NCBI GenBank assembly: GCA_000827265.1
Contig: KN834849.1
Span: 113,798 to 177,797 of the forward strand
Direction: 5' to 3'
DNA from: Collybiopsis luxurians FD-317 M1
Lineage: Eukaryota; Basidiomycota; Agaricomycetes; Agaricales; Omphalotaceae
DNA: 64,000 nucleotides
How positions within the stretch are numbered: position 1 is the first letter of the stretch; every line of letters starts with the position of its first letter. Made by a program: the position numbers and the translations under genes. Shown here piece after piece: positions 1-11,884 of the stretch. The notes under the pieces were generated by a model. That model ran no database searches, had not been told where the DNA came from, and was given only the letters and a program-made list of their open reading frames with translations.

Positions 1-47
1 TTCTTCTTCCTTCCTTCTAGGAGCCGGTCTTCGTCTATCAGCCCTTA

Positions 48-2136
48 ATGTCTTTGAACAGTTCCAGCTTCCGAAAGATGGATTTGCCTAGGACTCGACG
101 TGACCTCAAGTCTTTGTTACAAATTCCTTTGCTTGGGAATCGTAGCACCGAAACTAGGTCAACTGGACTTTCAGTCGGCGACGGTCTTCCAGCAGACATT
201 TTATATGAGCTTTCTGAATATCTGGGCTCATCGGATCTTCTCAATTTGAGCTTGACTGTAAGTTCTACGTTAGATTGTACAAATTATCGGACTGAGCAGA
301 TAACAGTCTTCGTATGTTAGGACCCTTCTCATGCCAGTGTTATACGACACGGTAGTCCTAAAATCCAGTCATGCTTGTAAAATAACTCTCACGATGCTGG
401 TCCAAAGACCCAATATCTGTCGCTACATCCGCAAGCTGGCAGTGCGGCCAAATTATTATCTTGCGTGGCCGAAAGCAAACGAGCATCTAGACGAGTACTG
501 GGTATGCGATATGCTCATCCAGTCTGCAGAGAACATGCCGTTACTCCACACTTTCGGTTCGCCTCTCATCTTCTTCAGTTCCGCTTTCGGTATTTATGAG
601 TGCGATTGAATTTCAGATTGGGACGGGCTGGAAATGCCGAATAATCAGCTCTGGGTGACGTTAAGGAACAAGTAAGCTGCGCTGATTGTGCTGCAGGAGT
701 GTACTGATAAGCTTTGGAAGGTGTCCGATGTTGAAGACAGTATATAGTAATATTGGATATCAGCCATTGGATCCCAATAGCACCGTATGTCTATCGTCAT
801 TCCCTATCGCTCGTTCTTATGTCGTCTGGTACAGCTATTTGACTTTACTGGATTGACCAGTTTCTCTCTAACTGTACGGCATAGTCTCGATGAGACCAAC
901 CTGTTTCCTGAACAAGAAGTCCTGCCCGACCGTCTATGGGACATGCTTCTCAAGAAATGCCCTGACATGCAGGACCTTACCCTCAGCTCCTTCTCTTCTT
1001 CAACCCGTCTTCTCAATGTCGATAAGCTCTGCACTGCCGATGCTTACTGGCCCAAGTTAAATTCGCTCACTCTTGGTTCATTCGGGTACAATGATGACTT
1101 CGAGCTAAATTCTCCTGCCAACGACGATGCGTTTGGAGCTTTCTTGTCCAAACACACTGAACTTAGGTATCTTCGTTTATCCTGGAATTTCAAACGATGG
1201 ATGTCGCCAGACATTATTCCCCTTCCCTTGCAACCCACTGCGCTTTCACGCCTATGCACATTTGTAGGAGTGCATCAGCAACTCTCCGCCCTCCCGCAGC
1301 CAGCTCTCTCCTCGATAGAGGTATTAGATCTGACGTGCGAACCACTATTCGTTGGACGATTAGAAGGCGAGAAGGGCGTTTGCGCCACTCTGAAGATGCT
1401 GACGTCGCTGACAAGTCTGGATCTGTGGATACATATACCTGAATTTAATGATCACAACACGTTTTTCAAGGCCCTAGTGGAGGCTTGTCCAAAATTAACG
1501 GAGCTACACTTTATGTGTACCACTAGTTTTGGAGTAGTACGTTTTTTTTTCGGTCAAACGCCGGTGCCTGATCTAACCTTACTTTATCATTAGAAACCTC
1601 TCCTTTGTCTTGCCTCTCATCTTCCCCTCCTCCCTCATCTTCGAACCTTCTCCCTCACCAAGGGGCACAAGTACATAGGCGACGACTCAAGCATGCTACG
1701 CACCGCCTTAAGAATCATTCGGGGTACCTCTAAAGGGAAATTCAAGAGCGCAAACCCTGAGCTGAGGCAAATCAACATCCGTTGGGCCCGAGAAAAGTGC
1801 CCAAACCACCTGAAGCAGGAAGGAACGTACGACATCGTCAGACGGTGGGATGTCGATCAGGCAAGTATAATTGTGGGAGTAGATGTGTACGAAAAAGGAA
1901 TTACCGCGCTAGGCAAAGTCTTCACGCGGAGGTACCGGTACAACAACTTTCCGGTTCCTTCGAAGTCATTGTCTTCTACCTCGGCCACAAATCTCCCCTC
2001 TTCTTCATCCCACATAACTTCCGTTGCTGTCACTACTTCCAATGACATCAATGACGGAAAGAAGCCCGTTGGAGGTGCTGGTCGCGCACGCTTACGAAGG
2101 GCGCTGATGATTATCAAGAAAAAGAATCGTTCCTAA
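48..2136 (+). CDS. F-box / leucine-rich repeat protein
   Basis: Six exons close one frame: 48-257, 307-556, 617-671, 721-784, 835-1536, 1594-2136, giving about 607 residues. All introns are 49-60 bp with GT..AG ends. An F-box-like helix (LPADILYELSEYLGSSDLL) sits at about residues 47-65, followed by leucine-rich stretches such as CPDMQDLTLSSF, ELRYLRLSW and CPKLTELHFM. F-box proteins of this kind act as substrate receptors of SCF (Skp1-cullin) ubiquitin ligases, with the LRR part choosing the target; the target here cannot be told. Such genes form large, fast-changing families in Agaricomycetes. The start is the first in-frame ATG; there could be more upstream of the window edge, but the N-terminus before the F-box is already of usual length. 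The family call is good, the specific role unknown. Confidence 0.8.
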
Positions 2137-2950
2137 GCGTCACAGTCGTCAATTTCCTGAGGACATCCCATCTTCGTTCTTTTTCGACCTTCTTTTACCC
2201 CTTTGTATCCTACTAACAATTTTGTCGATTTTCGTGGATTATAGCTTCCTGTTTCATTTTTTGGTAGTCATCATATCGTTGTCCCTTTGCATCTATGTAA
2301 AATCTGCCTCGACCTTTGTCACATTGTTATCCCTCCTCTGTATCTGTATGTTGTCAGTGTCACTCTCATTACCTGTTCCTATCACTATGTAATTGTAAAC
2401 TCTGCTTACAATCTTCTCAATCTCTGCTTTTTTGTATATGCCATCGCTTGCGTATCTACTTCCCTCATCTTCCATTATGGCATTTGGACTCGAGCACTAG
2501 TTGCTGTATACATTTTCCCTTTTTGAGTATGGCCAAAGCTGGAAATATTGACTGTTCCGAGACTCTTACAGGGGGCTTCAGTTGAATTATTGGAACCAAT
2601 CTTGCGAAGTTTGAGTGCTCTGATAATTGATACTGTACTCTGATATTTTGATATGGTTCTTCAATGGCGTGTGCCTCGAGGCCACCGCGGCCTACGTGCC
2701 TCTTTGGCTTCAATGGCTACGCTCTTGCATTGAACTTCGATCCAGCTGACTGTTAGTGATCGAAACGTAGGACTGTAGGTTTCCTTCGACGGACGAATTG
2801 CTGCCCAAAACGTTCCAAACCGAAGAGGTACCGAGAGATTGTATTCGGCTTTCTGAGCATTTTTCCGTCGTCTTTCCGTCCTTTACCGCGAGCCATTACT
2901 GGGTTAGCAAGTAATATAGCGCCGTCAGAATCAAGGCTTTGACAGAACTT
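2137..2950. other. Intergenic stretch, T-rich
   Basis: Downstream of the F-box gene the + strand is T- and C-rich (roughly 2140-2480), as expected for a 3' untranslated region and terminator. I see no gene with conserved motifs here. Confidence 0.4.
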
Positions 2951-3366
2951 TCAGGCCCAATTAGGATGCTTTTTTCCAAAGATGTCAAATGCTGGCATCG
3001 GGGTAACAGAATTACCACAGGCGCGGGACCAAGTCGGCGAACTGATATTTTCTTCCGAGTCATTGCTTGACTTTTTGATAACAAAGGAAATCGCTCATTC
3101 GGAGAAAATCTATCCCTGAGAGATCTGAGGTGATGTCATATAATGAAATTTTCATTTAGTATCAAATGATACTGCACAGACGACTTCATAGCCTCCTCAG
3201 CTACTTACCTGCCAAGGCCTGGTGCACCCTCAAGGATGTTGTGGCGTTTTAACTCAAATTTGTCGCTGAAATTGACAAAGAGCTTTGACCCTGGCAATAT
3301 TGGGATGAAAGTTGCATGAAAGATAGCTTAAACCTAGGTACTTCTCTCGGATATGCTGGACTTACT
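2951..3366 (-). CDS. Coding-like segment, partial hypothetical gene
   Basis: On the minus strand one stretch (3326 down to 3209) reads as an open exon ending in a clean GTAAGT donor, with product containing PILPGSKLFVNF and ELKRHNILEGAPGLG; it is preceded by a possible 39-bp intron (3327-3365). Further down, an open frame from about 3090 ends at TGA 2953-2951 with product containing SPTWSRACGN and PAFDIFGKKHPNWA. I could not join these into one complete gene or find a start, and the tRNA-Ser gene lies directly upstream. The composition looks coding, so this is either a small intron-rich gene or a decayed one. I do not recognise the family. A 12-base match (tcggcgggacca) links this segment to the similarly unclear one near 7.3 kb. 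Confidence 0.3.
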
Positions 3367-3431
3367 GCAGACTTCGTAGGGAATAACTCGGCGGGACCAG
3401 TGTTAGATTCATGTTGGGCCCCCTTAATCGA

Positions 3432-3522
3432 GCTGGAATGGCCGAGTCGTTAAGGCGATAGATTTGAATGAGTCAATATCTATTACTCTCTGAGTGCGTA
3501 GGTTCAAATCCTGCTTCCAGCG
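3432..3522 (+). tRNA. tRNA-Ser (anticodon UGA), with intron
   Basis: Acceptor stem GCTGGAA (3432-3438) pairs with TTCCAGC (3515-3521), discriminator G 3522. The D arm is GCC...GGC, the anticodon stem ATAGA/TCTAT (3458-3462 and 3479-3483). The loop reads TT-TGA-A and then a 9-nt insert (3469-3477) at the canonical position between bases 37 and 38, so the anticodon is TGA at 3465-3467. A long variable arm (ACTC/GAGT) makes it class II, and the T arm is GTAGG-TTCAAAT-CCTGC. A run of five T (3523-3527) follows as the RNA polymerase III terminator. Confidence 0.92.
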
Positions 3523-3527
3523 TTTTT

Positions 3528-4263
3528 GTTAAACTTTTATTTTCTTTTCTTTTTCGTTGCTACTGTTCCAATTACCGTTTGTTGCTATGAGTTCGTCATT
3601 CTCGGGATAAACCTTGACCTTGGCTTGTTTTTTTTATCTGAAATTGATTGGTCTGCATTGCTTTCTCTTGGACACAGTCCACAACGTAGAGGCGGATGGA
3701 TCTCAACATGTATTCTGTCACTGAAGTGACGGAGTTGATCTTTAACTCCTTTCGTGGTATTACTCCAAAAATTTTCCGACATAAGAATTATCATCACCGC
3801 ACTTTCAACGACTGACCTGCCAGCACATGCACCGAAACTACTACCGCTAGCCCTTGACCTATTTTGTAACTGCGAGATCTTCGACCAAAAGTCGCCGAAG
3901 GGCAAGTTCCCGTCGATTCAGCGACGCCGCTGTGATTCACCGTTCAAGGAATAATTTAAAAAAGAAAAACTTCTTGGATGCCTTGAACAAGCCGAGAGAT
4001 CATTACACGGCACCGAAGAACCACAATTGAATGGTATTCATGTGATCGCGCAACGCGATTGTTGACTTGAACTTCTTGATCAGATCTTCGTCGACTATAT
4101 ACCTCAAACTACTGGAACCGACTGCAGCATTGGACTGGAACTATTATCGTAGTGGTCATTTTGCTCTTGTAGGCGGTAGCGACAGTCATTTCGAAAGGCT
4201 GAGTAAGTGGTACATACGACTTGAGCTGGCGCTGAACCTAACGTCAATATAGGCTCCGGTGCC
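3528..4263. other. Intergenic between tRNA-Ser and first cellulase unit
   Basis: No open frame here has recognisable motifs or a plausible exon structure. The right edge (about 4264) is the point where similarity to the second cellulase unit begins. Confidence 0.4.
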
Positions 4264-4573
4264 TACTTCAATTTCGACGATCAGCTGTTGAAACTGCCCA
4301 CGAGCTGTATCCTCGGAATCTCTAGAGCTGCGATGTCTGATATATTTCCAATAAATTACTCAAAGCATCTTCTGAAATGCTCCCTGTTTTTCTCAAACTT
4401 GCGACTATTATCCGAAAAAGTGTAGCTTGACGTACGGTTGTTCACTTCCCAAAAGCTCTGGTTCTGACCGCAACAAAGCATATCCTATTCGGAAAATGTG
4501 CGGGCTTACTACGCTCCTGCTCAATTTCCGGAGAAATTGGTGCAAGAGAGAGTGCACTCGGGCACAGCGCATG

Positions 4574-4582
4574 GTATATAAG
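4574..4582 (+). promoter_or_regulatory. TATA box of GH7 gene copy 1
   Basis: The sequence gtatataag lies 66 bp upstream of the ATG, the same distance as in copy 2, within a conserved promoter block. Confidence 0.6.
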
Positions 4583-4639
4583 TCGTCGTATTGTAGAGAA
4601 TGACTCTCCATTGGTCTTCACCTGGTCAGGGATTTCACA

Positions 4640-6685
4640 ATGTTTCGCTCTGCTGCTCTGATCTCTTTCACTTTCCTCGCTGTTGCGTACGGTCAGCAAC
4701 CGGGAACGCTTACTGCGGAAACTCATCCTCCTCTCACCTGGCAACAGTGTACCGCTTCAGGTTGCACTACCCAGACTTCCGCGGTTGTGCTTGACGCTAA
4801 CTGGCGATGGACTCATGCTACTAACTCCAGCACAAACGTAAATCATCATTTGATCCCTATCTGAGACATCTTGGCTGATTCTGTACAACTATCAGTGCTA
4901 CACGGGCAACACTTGGGACGCGACTCTTTGCCCCGACCCTACTACTTGTGCGGCAAATTGTGCTCTTGATGGTGCAGACTATCCAGGTATTCATGATTAT
5001 TGAAAAAATGTAAATTGCTGCGGCTCTGTTGACGCATTGTATCAGGCACCTACGGTGTAACTGCGAGCGGGAGCTCTTTGACGCTCAAGCTTGTTACTCA
5101 ATCATCCCAGAAGAATGTCGGCTCTCGTCTTTACCTCATGGCCCCCGGGTCTACCACCGAGTATCAGTCATTCAAACTTATCAACCAAGAGTTCACTTTC
5201 GACGTGGATGTTTCTCAGCTGCCTTGTGGTCTCAACGGCGCTGTCTACTTCTCGCAGATGGACATAGATGGTGGAACAGTAAGTCCAGACTTGCAGACGA
5301 GTATTTTTCAACTGAGAATTCTTTGTCCAGTCTCGTTTCCCGACCAACAAAGCCGGCGCCAAATTCGGAACTGGATATTGTGACTCTCAGTGTCCCCACG
5401 ACATCAAGTTCATTGATGGCCAGGTTAGTCTTATTTTCTTTCTAGCACAACACGATCTCAGTGTTCCTTGTACTTAGGCCAACATCAATGACTGGACTCC
5501 TGCTTCCAACAATGGTAACACTGGGTAAGTCGAGAATTGTTCAAAACGATCTTTTCCTGATTATCTTTCTCTCTGCTTCACAGGACAGGTAGTTTGGGTG
5601 AGGAGAACTTTTCGTGGCTTTTCTTGTATTGAAACTAAACAACGAAAACAAGGTTCCTGCTGCGCCGAGATGGATATCTGGGAAGCTAACTCAATTTCGG
5701 CTGCTGTAACCCCTCACCCTTGCACTGTTACTGAGCAGACTTCCTGCACTGGTACCCAATGCTCCTCTCCAAACTCTACAGCAGGTGTTTGTGACCAAGC
5801 CGGTTGCGACTTCAACTCGTACCGTCTCGGAGACACCTCTTTCTATGGCCCTGGCATGACAGTCGACACCACCAAGCCATTCACCATCGTCACTCAGTTC
5901 ATATCTTCTAACAACCAGTCCTCGGGAACTCTCTCCGCCATTCGTCGCTTATACGTTCAGAACGGCCAAGTCATCCAAAATTCGATGACCAACATCGCTG
6001 GAATTGACGCTACCAACGAGATCAGTACACAATTCTGCCAACAACAAAAGACTGCCTTCGGCGACACGGACACGTTCGACCAAAAGGGTGGACTTACGGG
6101 AATGGGAACTGCTTTGAACGACGGAATGGTTCTCGTCCTCAGTTTGTGGTACGTGTCATTGCCAATATCTTCTGCATAATGGTTAAGAGTGCTTCTGAAC
6201 AGGGATGACTATGCTGTGAACATGCTCTGGCTCGACAGTACCTACCCGACGTAGGGAGCTTTATTCTTGTATATTGCGCGTGTTTTGATGTTATGCATTT
6301 TTTAGGGACGGCACCAAGCCCGGTGACTTCCGAGGCACCTGTGCGACCAGCTCTGGAGTGCCTGCGACGGTTGAATCCCAGTCTCCAAATGCTCAAGTCA
6401 TCTACTCGAACATCAAAGTCGGTGCTATCGGATCGACTTACAGTACCAGTGGCACCAGTCCAACCGGTACCCAGCCAACAGGAACCAGCCCAACAGGAAC
6501 TAACCCTCCTAGTGCCACACAGACTGTCTGGGGCCAGTGGTAAGTTTCCAAACACATTCAGCGCGACTCTCAATTAATTTTTAACTTCTTCTAGCGGTGG
6601 TATTGGCTACTCTGGACCGACCAGTTGCGCGTCTGGATCCACTTGCCAGAGCTCAGGCCCTTACTACAGTCAGTGCATTCCCTAA
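4640..6685 (+). CDS. Secreted cellobiohydrolase, GH7 + CBM1 (copy 1)
   Basis: Ten exons: 4640-4837, 4896-4986, 5046-5278, 5331-5423, 5478-5524, 5584-5597, 5653-6148, 6203-6250, 6306-6539, 6595-6685; 1,545 bases, 514 residues. A signal peptide (about residues 1-18, cleaved near YG|QQ) precedes a GH7 catalytic domain. The catalytic motif [12 protein letters not shown] places the nucleophile at Glu231 and acid/base at Glu236, close to family numbering once the signal is removed. A Thr/Pro/Ser/Gly linker ([18 protein letters not shown]) leads to a C-terminal CBM1 starting at [12 protein letters not shown] and ending YYSQCIP. GH7 cellobiohydrolases work processively from reducing ends of cellulose outside the cell; the full length and CBM1 favour cellobiohydrolase over endoglucanase. 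One exon is only 14 bp. About twenty residues differ from copy 2 by eye. Confidence 0.95.
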
Positions 6686-7174
6686 GTACGCCTAAGAAAT
6701 AGAAGGGATCCATCCGAGATGGCATTTGATTAATTGTAAAATTTGAATTTCACCATGTAGTCTTTACTTGTTTTTGATTATAAACACGTCGGTTATCTCC
6801 ATAGTTTTCGAGTGAAACCGAGCTGAAACGGTTGTCCTGGAGTCTGCAGTCCGGGACTTGGACTGACTTATCTTGAGTTAGAAAGTTTATGAACTCGATA
6901 AACTACCTACAGGTTGGACGACTAACGTACAACCTGCTACTCACCTTCAACTTTTTCTGGGCGCGTCGCAACGTCGCGGTCAAGACTCACATGATCGGTG
7001 GTATATGACACATCTCTGAATTGTTGTTTCTTCAGAATCTAGATAGAGCTGAGGATGCACATGAATAAATTAGGAAATAGAATACAAGAATAAAGCGAAT
7101 CGTAAAAGGAAGTATAACGGTTACAGAGTAATGAGCCTATACAGAAGGTGCACATAAAGAATTATAGCTCGAAT

Positions 7175-7640
7175 TCAGGAGCGTCGTAGGCGCAATATTC
7201 GATTGAAGAAACCAGAATCATTAGGCGTCTGCTTCAAGTGTTCGATTTGGGAAGGTGAGTTAGCTTTAGAGCTGTGAACCGGAATGAGGTTCTGAAAGCG
7301 ACGCGAGTAAATAATGAAAGTCATAACCCCAACAACCTCCGGTGTAACTCCTGCAATGAGGAGTTCGGCGGGACCACGATGCAGAAGTCGTGACCGCTTG
7401 ATGCCAAATTTGTCACAGAAAGAGAGAAAGGTCGACTGTACCAGATTTACTTGCCCGCACCAATATGCGTATTACCATATGGCACTGGAGTCGATGTAGC
7501 CAAAGAATGGAAAGTCATTTGAAAGGTTGATGTTAACTTCGAATGTTTTCAGAGAGCTTGGAAAGGGCAGAACTTGCTGAACGAAGTATTCTTGGCTGTA
7601 CCCACAACTGAAGCACCCCTGTCTTTAGTGGTAAGGTATG
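7175..7640 (-). CDS. Coding-like segment, weak hypothetical gene
   Basis: On the minus strand an 87-codon frame runs open from a possible acceptor (7436-7438) to TGA 7177-7175, with product containing TFLSFCDKFGIKRSRLL and GVTPEVVGVMTFIIYSRR. A possible 40-bp intron separates it from an upstream open stretch containing LPFPSSLKTFEVNINL and FPFFGYIDSSAIW. The pattern resembles the tail of LRR/F-box-type proteins, but other frames here are also open for long distances, so the reading is uncertain. It may be a decayed gene. It shares a 12-base identity and a DKF..KR pattern with the segment near 3.3 kb. Confidence 0.25.
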
Positions 7641-9154
7641 TGGAAAGAGAAGGATTTGGGGAGCCGTCGGCGTGTGAAGTTTTGATAGTGTTAGCGGGGG
7701 TGGTCCAGGGGTGGTGAGTGCAGTGACGAGCTGAGCTGAATGGCAAGTTTGAAGAAGGTGGGGAGTTGAGTGGAAAAGGAGACGTCGCTTAGAGACAAAA
7801 TGGGATCAGGGCTGCTGGTTTTAAGATTTGATAGATGAGCATCGTAAGCGGGGAGACTGAAGCATTGTAATGAATGTCGAACAGAAAAAAAAAATCAAAG
7901 TGAAATCGGGGCTATATGCTTTGCGAATGATCCTTATATTATCCCAATAGATACAAGTTCAGATATCTCTGTAAACCCAAGCTTCCAGGTAATATATGAA
8001 TCGCTTCAGCAGATCGTCTCTAGTCTACCCACCAGTACCAGCGACCACTGGCTATTAGCCTGTACCGCAATTAAGGGAAGCGTCGACATAAAGGCTATGG
8101 TCCTGGAGGGATCCAAGCGGGAATAACTGACAGAAGATACGAGTGATAGTTGAGGTGGCAAAGAACCCTGAAAGAACCTTTCCCTTCAATCAGAATCAAT
8201 GACCACTGCTTAGGAAGCGACATCACTCTCTCCAACCCGATTCTAGTCCGACTCCTTCACCCTCTGGCAGTCAGAACCCCTCCAATTCGCTGTCCACGAT
8301 TTCAATTACCCCCTTTGCCTGGTTCACCCCAAAGAACCGTCTCCAAGAAGATGAACGAGGCCTCAGACGTCAGTCCTTCCGGGACAAATGAGGAACTTGA
8401 TTATGTACAGCGCAGCCTGCCTCCCGGAACTACCTCTATTCCAAGATTCCGCTGTTCATCCCGAACTCTTGGCCTAACACCATAACTTCTGGCTTGTCCT
8501 CGCGGCCTTCAAATCTCCCCAAGAGACAGAGAGATGTACTCGCGAGCCGGAACACCCTCGTCCCAGCGCTAGCTCTCGCCAAGGGACCTATCGAACGACG
8601 GTAGGGACTCCAATCGATTCCCACCCCATTGGTGGCCTGTGGAGGAAGATCTCTTTTCCACTACTTTTGACAGCGTCGCAATTGTAGCTGAATAGGTGTG
8701 TATATTTCTGATTGTATTATACACGCGCCTCTCTTTATTTTCCCATCCTATCGTCATATGAACATTATAATATGTCTATCTGCCCTGTCCTATGAGCCAG
8801 TCGGTTTCGAGTCTTCCTATTTCCCCTGTTGTGGCCCGTCTACTATTCTATCTACTATTATCTGTCCTATCCTATGACCTACTATCTATTCTTAACCTGC
8901 ACTCTATTTCTAGATTTTAACTGCACTTTCAGGAACCCAGGTACCTTCCATTGATATCTCTACTGGATCATTTCCCTCATTCCCTATCACAAACATGGTC
9001 GTTCATAATATGAACAGCCGTTTCTAGTTCAACCATTGTTCCACACCTAGAGTAGTACATCCCCGGCTAGCAGCACTGATATGATATCAGCCGCTATCTG
9101 AAATATGCGACGAGTCACGAAGGTCGCCCCGATAGCCTCAAACGAAGACAATCA
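7641..9154. other. Decayed spacer between the cellulase units
   Basis: This stretch has scattered open frames but no motif I recognise. Between about 8750 and 8930 the + strand is a degenerate run of TATC/CTAT-like words (ctatctactattatctgtcc and similar), a low-complexity pyrimidine-rich tract. Confidence 0.4.
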
Positions 9155-9390
9155 CTAAACTTGGTATTCCGGAGTGACAAAGCCTTCGTCGACATCATTC
9201 CATTCTTGGGTTTCCTCTGAAACATCCCACTCAAACACTCGAAGGGTCAGTCTCCCGGAACCGAGAAGAGAAATGTATAAAGTGTCTCTATCGTATCGAA
9301 ACCTTTCTCATTGGGTGCTGCCCCCGTAAAGCACCCCCCCATCCATGTCGAATCTATTCAGGGAGAGCTCCGTCATATATCCTTTGTCTA
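9155..9390 (-). pseudogene. Remnant of a protein-coding gene (C-terminal part)
   Basis: Read on the minus strand, a frame from about 9390 to the TAG at 9157-9155 has strongly coding-like product (FRYDRDTLYISLLGSGRL, then VFEWDVSEETQEWNDVD and GFVTPEYQV) but is broken by an in-frame TGA at 9310-9308. No start or upstream exons are visible because the duplicated cellulase unit begins at 9471. It looks like the tail of a gene truncated by the duplication and since mutated. Family not recognised; an F-box-type C-terminus is possible. Confidence 0.4.
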
Positions 9391-9774
9391 CCGAGCAAAC
9401 TTGCTTTCTCTGGGACTCCTGATAGTGCCGAAACTAGGAAAATTGTCACCTTGCCTCATCCTCCGATGCGTACTTCAATTTCGACGATCAGCTGTTGAAA
9501 CTGAAGCTGTATCCTCGGAATCTCTAGAGCTGTGACATCTAACATGTCTTCAATAACTTACTCAAAACCATCTTTTGAAATGCTCTCTGCTTTTTTCAGA
9601 CCTGCGATGATTATCCGAAAAAGCGTAGCTTAATGTATGTCCACTTTCCAATCTTTTCAAACTGTGACTACAACAAAGCATCTCCTATTCGGAAAATGTG
9701 CGGTTTAAGTACGCTCCTGCTCAATTTCCGGAGAAATTGGTGCAAAAGAGAGTGCGCTAGGGGCACAGCGTTTG

Positions 9775-9783
9775 GTATATAAG
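9775..9783 (+). promoter_or_regulatory. TATA box of GH7 gene copy 2
   Basis: The sequence gtatataag lies 66 bp upstream of the ATG, with spacing conserved with copy 1. Confidence 0.6.
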
Positions 9784-9840
9784 TCGTCTTATTATGCAGA
9801 ATAACTCTCCATCGGTCTTCACCTGGTCAGGGATTTCACA

Positions 9841-11884
9841 ATGTTTCGCTCTGCTGCTCTGATCTCTTTCACTTTCCTCGCTGTTGCGTACGGTCAGCAA
9901 GCGGGAACGCTTACTGCAGAGACTCATCCTCCTCTCACCTGGCAACAATGTACCGCTTCGGGCTGCACTACCCAGACTTCCTCGGTTGTGCTTGACGCTA
10001 ACTGGCGATGGACTCATGCTACTAACTCCAGCACAAACGTAAATCATCATTGATCTCTGTCCGAGATATTTTGGCTAATTCTGTATAACTGTCAGTGCTA
10101 CACGGGTAACACTTGGGACGCGACTCTTTGCCCCGACCCTACTACTTGTGCGGCAAATTGTGCTCTTGATGGTGCAGACTATGAAGGTATACACGATTAT
10201 TGAAAAATGTAAATTGCCGCGGCTCTGTTGACGCGTTATATCAGGCACCTACGGTGTAACTGCGAGCGGGAGCTCTTTGACGCTCAAGTTTGTTACTCAA
10301 TCATCCCAGAAGAATGTCGGCTCTCGTCTTTACCTCATGGCCCCCGGGTCTACCACCGAGTATCAGTCATTCAAACTTATCAACCAAGAGTTCACTTTCG
10401 ACGTGGATGTTTCTCAGCTGCCTTGTGGTCTCAACGGCGCTGTCTACTTCTCGCAGATGGACGCAGATGGTGGAACAGTAAGTCCAGACCTGCAGACGAG
10501 CCTTTTTCAACTGAGAACTCTTTGTCCAGTCCCGTTTCCCGACGAACAAAGCCGGCGCCAAATTCGGAACTGGTTATTGTGACTCTCAGTGTCCCCACGA
10601 CATCAAGTTCATTGATGGCCAGGTTAGTCTTATTTTCTTTCTAGCACAACACGATCTCAGTGTTCTTTATACTTAGGCCAATATCGATGACTGGACTCCT
10701 GCTTCCAATAATGCTAACACTGGGTAAGTCAAGAATTGTTAAAGATGATCTTTTCCTGATTATTTTTCTCTCTGCTTCACAGGACGGGTAACGTGGGTGA
10801 GGAAGACTTTTCGTGACTTTCCTTGTATTGAAACTAAACATCGAAAAAAAGGTACCTGCTGCGCCGAGATGGATATCTGGGAAGCCAACTCAATTTCGGC
10901 TGCTGTAACCCCTCACCCTTGCACTGTTACCGAGCAGACTTCCTGCACTGGTACCCAATGCTCCTCTCCAAACTCTACAGCAGGTGTTTGTGACCAAGCC
11001 GGTTGCGACTTCAACTCGTACCGTCTCGGAGACACCTCTTTCTATGGCCCTGGCATGACAGTCGACACCACCAAGCCATTCACCGTCGTCACCCAATTCA
11101 TATCTTCTAACAACCAGTCCTCGGGAACTCTCTCCGCCATTCGTCGCTTATACGTTCAGAACGGCCAAGTCATCCAAAATTCGATGACCAACATCGCTGG
11201 AATTGACGCTACCAACGAGATCAGTACACAATTCTGCGAACAACAAAAGACTGCCTTTGGCGACACGGACACGTTCGACCAAAAGGGTGGACTTACGGGA
11301 ATGGGAACTGCTTTGAACGACGGAATGGTTCTCGTCCTCAGTTTGTGGTACGTGGAATCGCTAATGACTTTTGTACAATGCTTAAAGGTGCTTCTGAACA
11401 GGGATGACTACGCTGTGAACATGCTCTGGCTCGACAGTACCTACCCGACGTAGGGAGCTTTATTCTTGTATATTGCGCGTGTTTTGATGTTATGCATTGC
11501 TCAGGGACGGCACCAAGCCCGGTGACTTCCGAGGCACCTGTGCGACCAGCTCTGGAGTGCCTGCGACGGTTGAATCCCAGTCTCCCAACGCTCAAGTCAT
11601 CTACTCGAACATCAAAGTCGGTGCTATCGGATCGACTTACAGTACCAGTGGCACCAGTCCAACCGGTACCCAGCCAACAGGAACCAGCCCAACAGGAACC
11701 AACCCTCCTGGTGCCACACAGTCTGTCTATGGCCAGTGGTGAGTTTCCAAACACATTCAGCCCGTCTCTCTAATGATTTCAAACTTCCTTTAGCGGTGGT
11801 ATTGGCTACTCTGGACCGACGACTTGCGCGTCTGGATCCACATGCCAGACCTCAAGCCCTTACTACAGCCAGTGCCTTCCTTGA
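9841..11884 (+). CDS. Secreted cellobiohydrolase, GH7 + CBM1 (copy 2)
   Basis: Ten exons with exactly the same lengths as copy 1: 9841-10038, 10096-10186, 10245-10477, 10530-10622, 10677-10723, 10783-10796, 10852-11347, 11402-11449, 11505-11738, 11794-11884; 514 residues. The signal peptide, the catalytic EMDIWE motif, the linker and the CBM1 (ending YYSQCLP) are all intact, so both copies should be active secreted enzymes. Differences from copy 1 include P to A just after the signal cleavage site, DYP to DYE, FTIV to FTVV, QTVW to QSVY at the end of the linker, and several in the CBM1. The stop is TGA instead of TAA. Reaction and location are as for copy 1. Confidence 0.95.

Larger units (their letters stand above)
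4264..7022 (+). repeat. Duplicated cellulase unit, copy 1
   Basis: Similarity to 9471-12164 starts at tacttcaatttcgacgatca and runs through promoter, all ten exons, all introns, the 3' region and about 70 bp beyond, up to about gaattgttg at 7022. Coding exons are almost identical; introns and flanks differ more by point changes and small indels. The offset is 5,207 bp at the left end and 5,201 bp at the ATG. Confidence 0.9.

Noticed and set aside
8150..8485. Open frame in the spacer between the cellulase units
   Set aside because: Low-complexity Pro/Ser-rich reading with no start context, introns or motif; other frames are open as well. A gag-like transposon remnant was considered but not supported.
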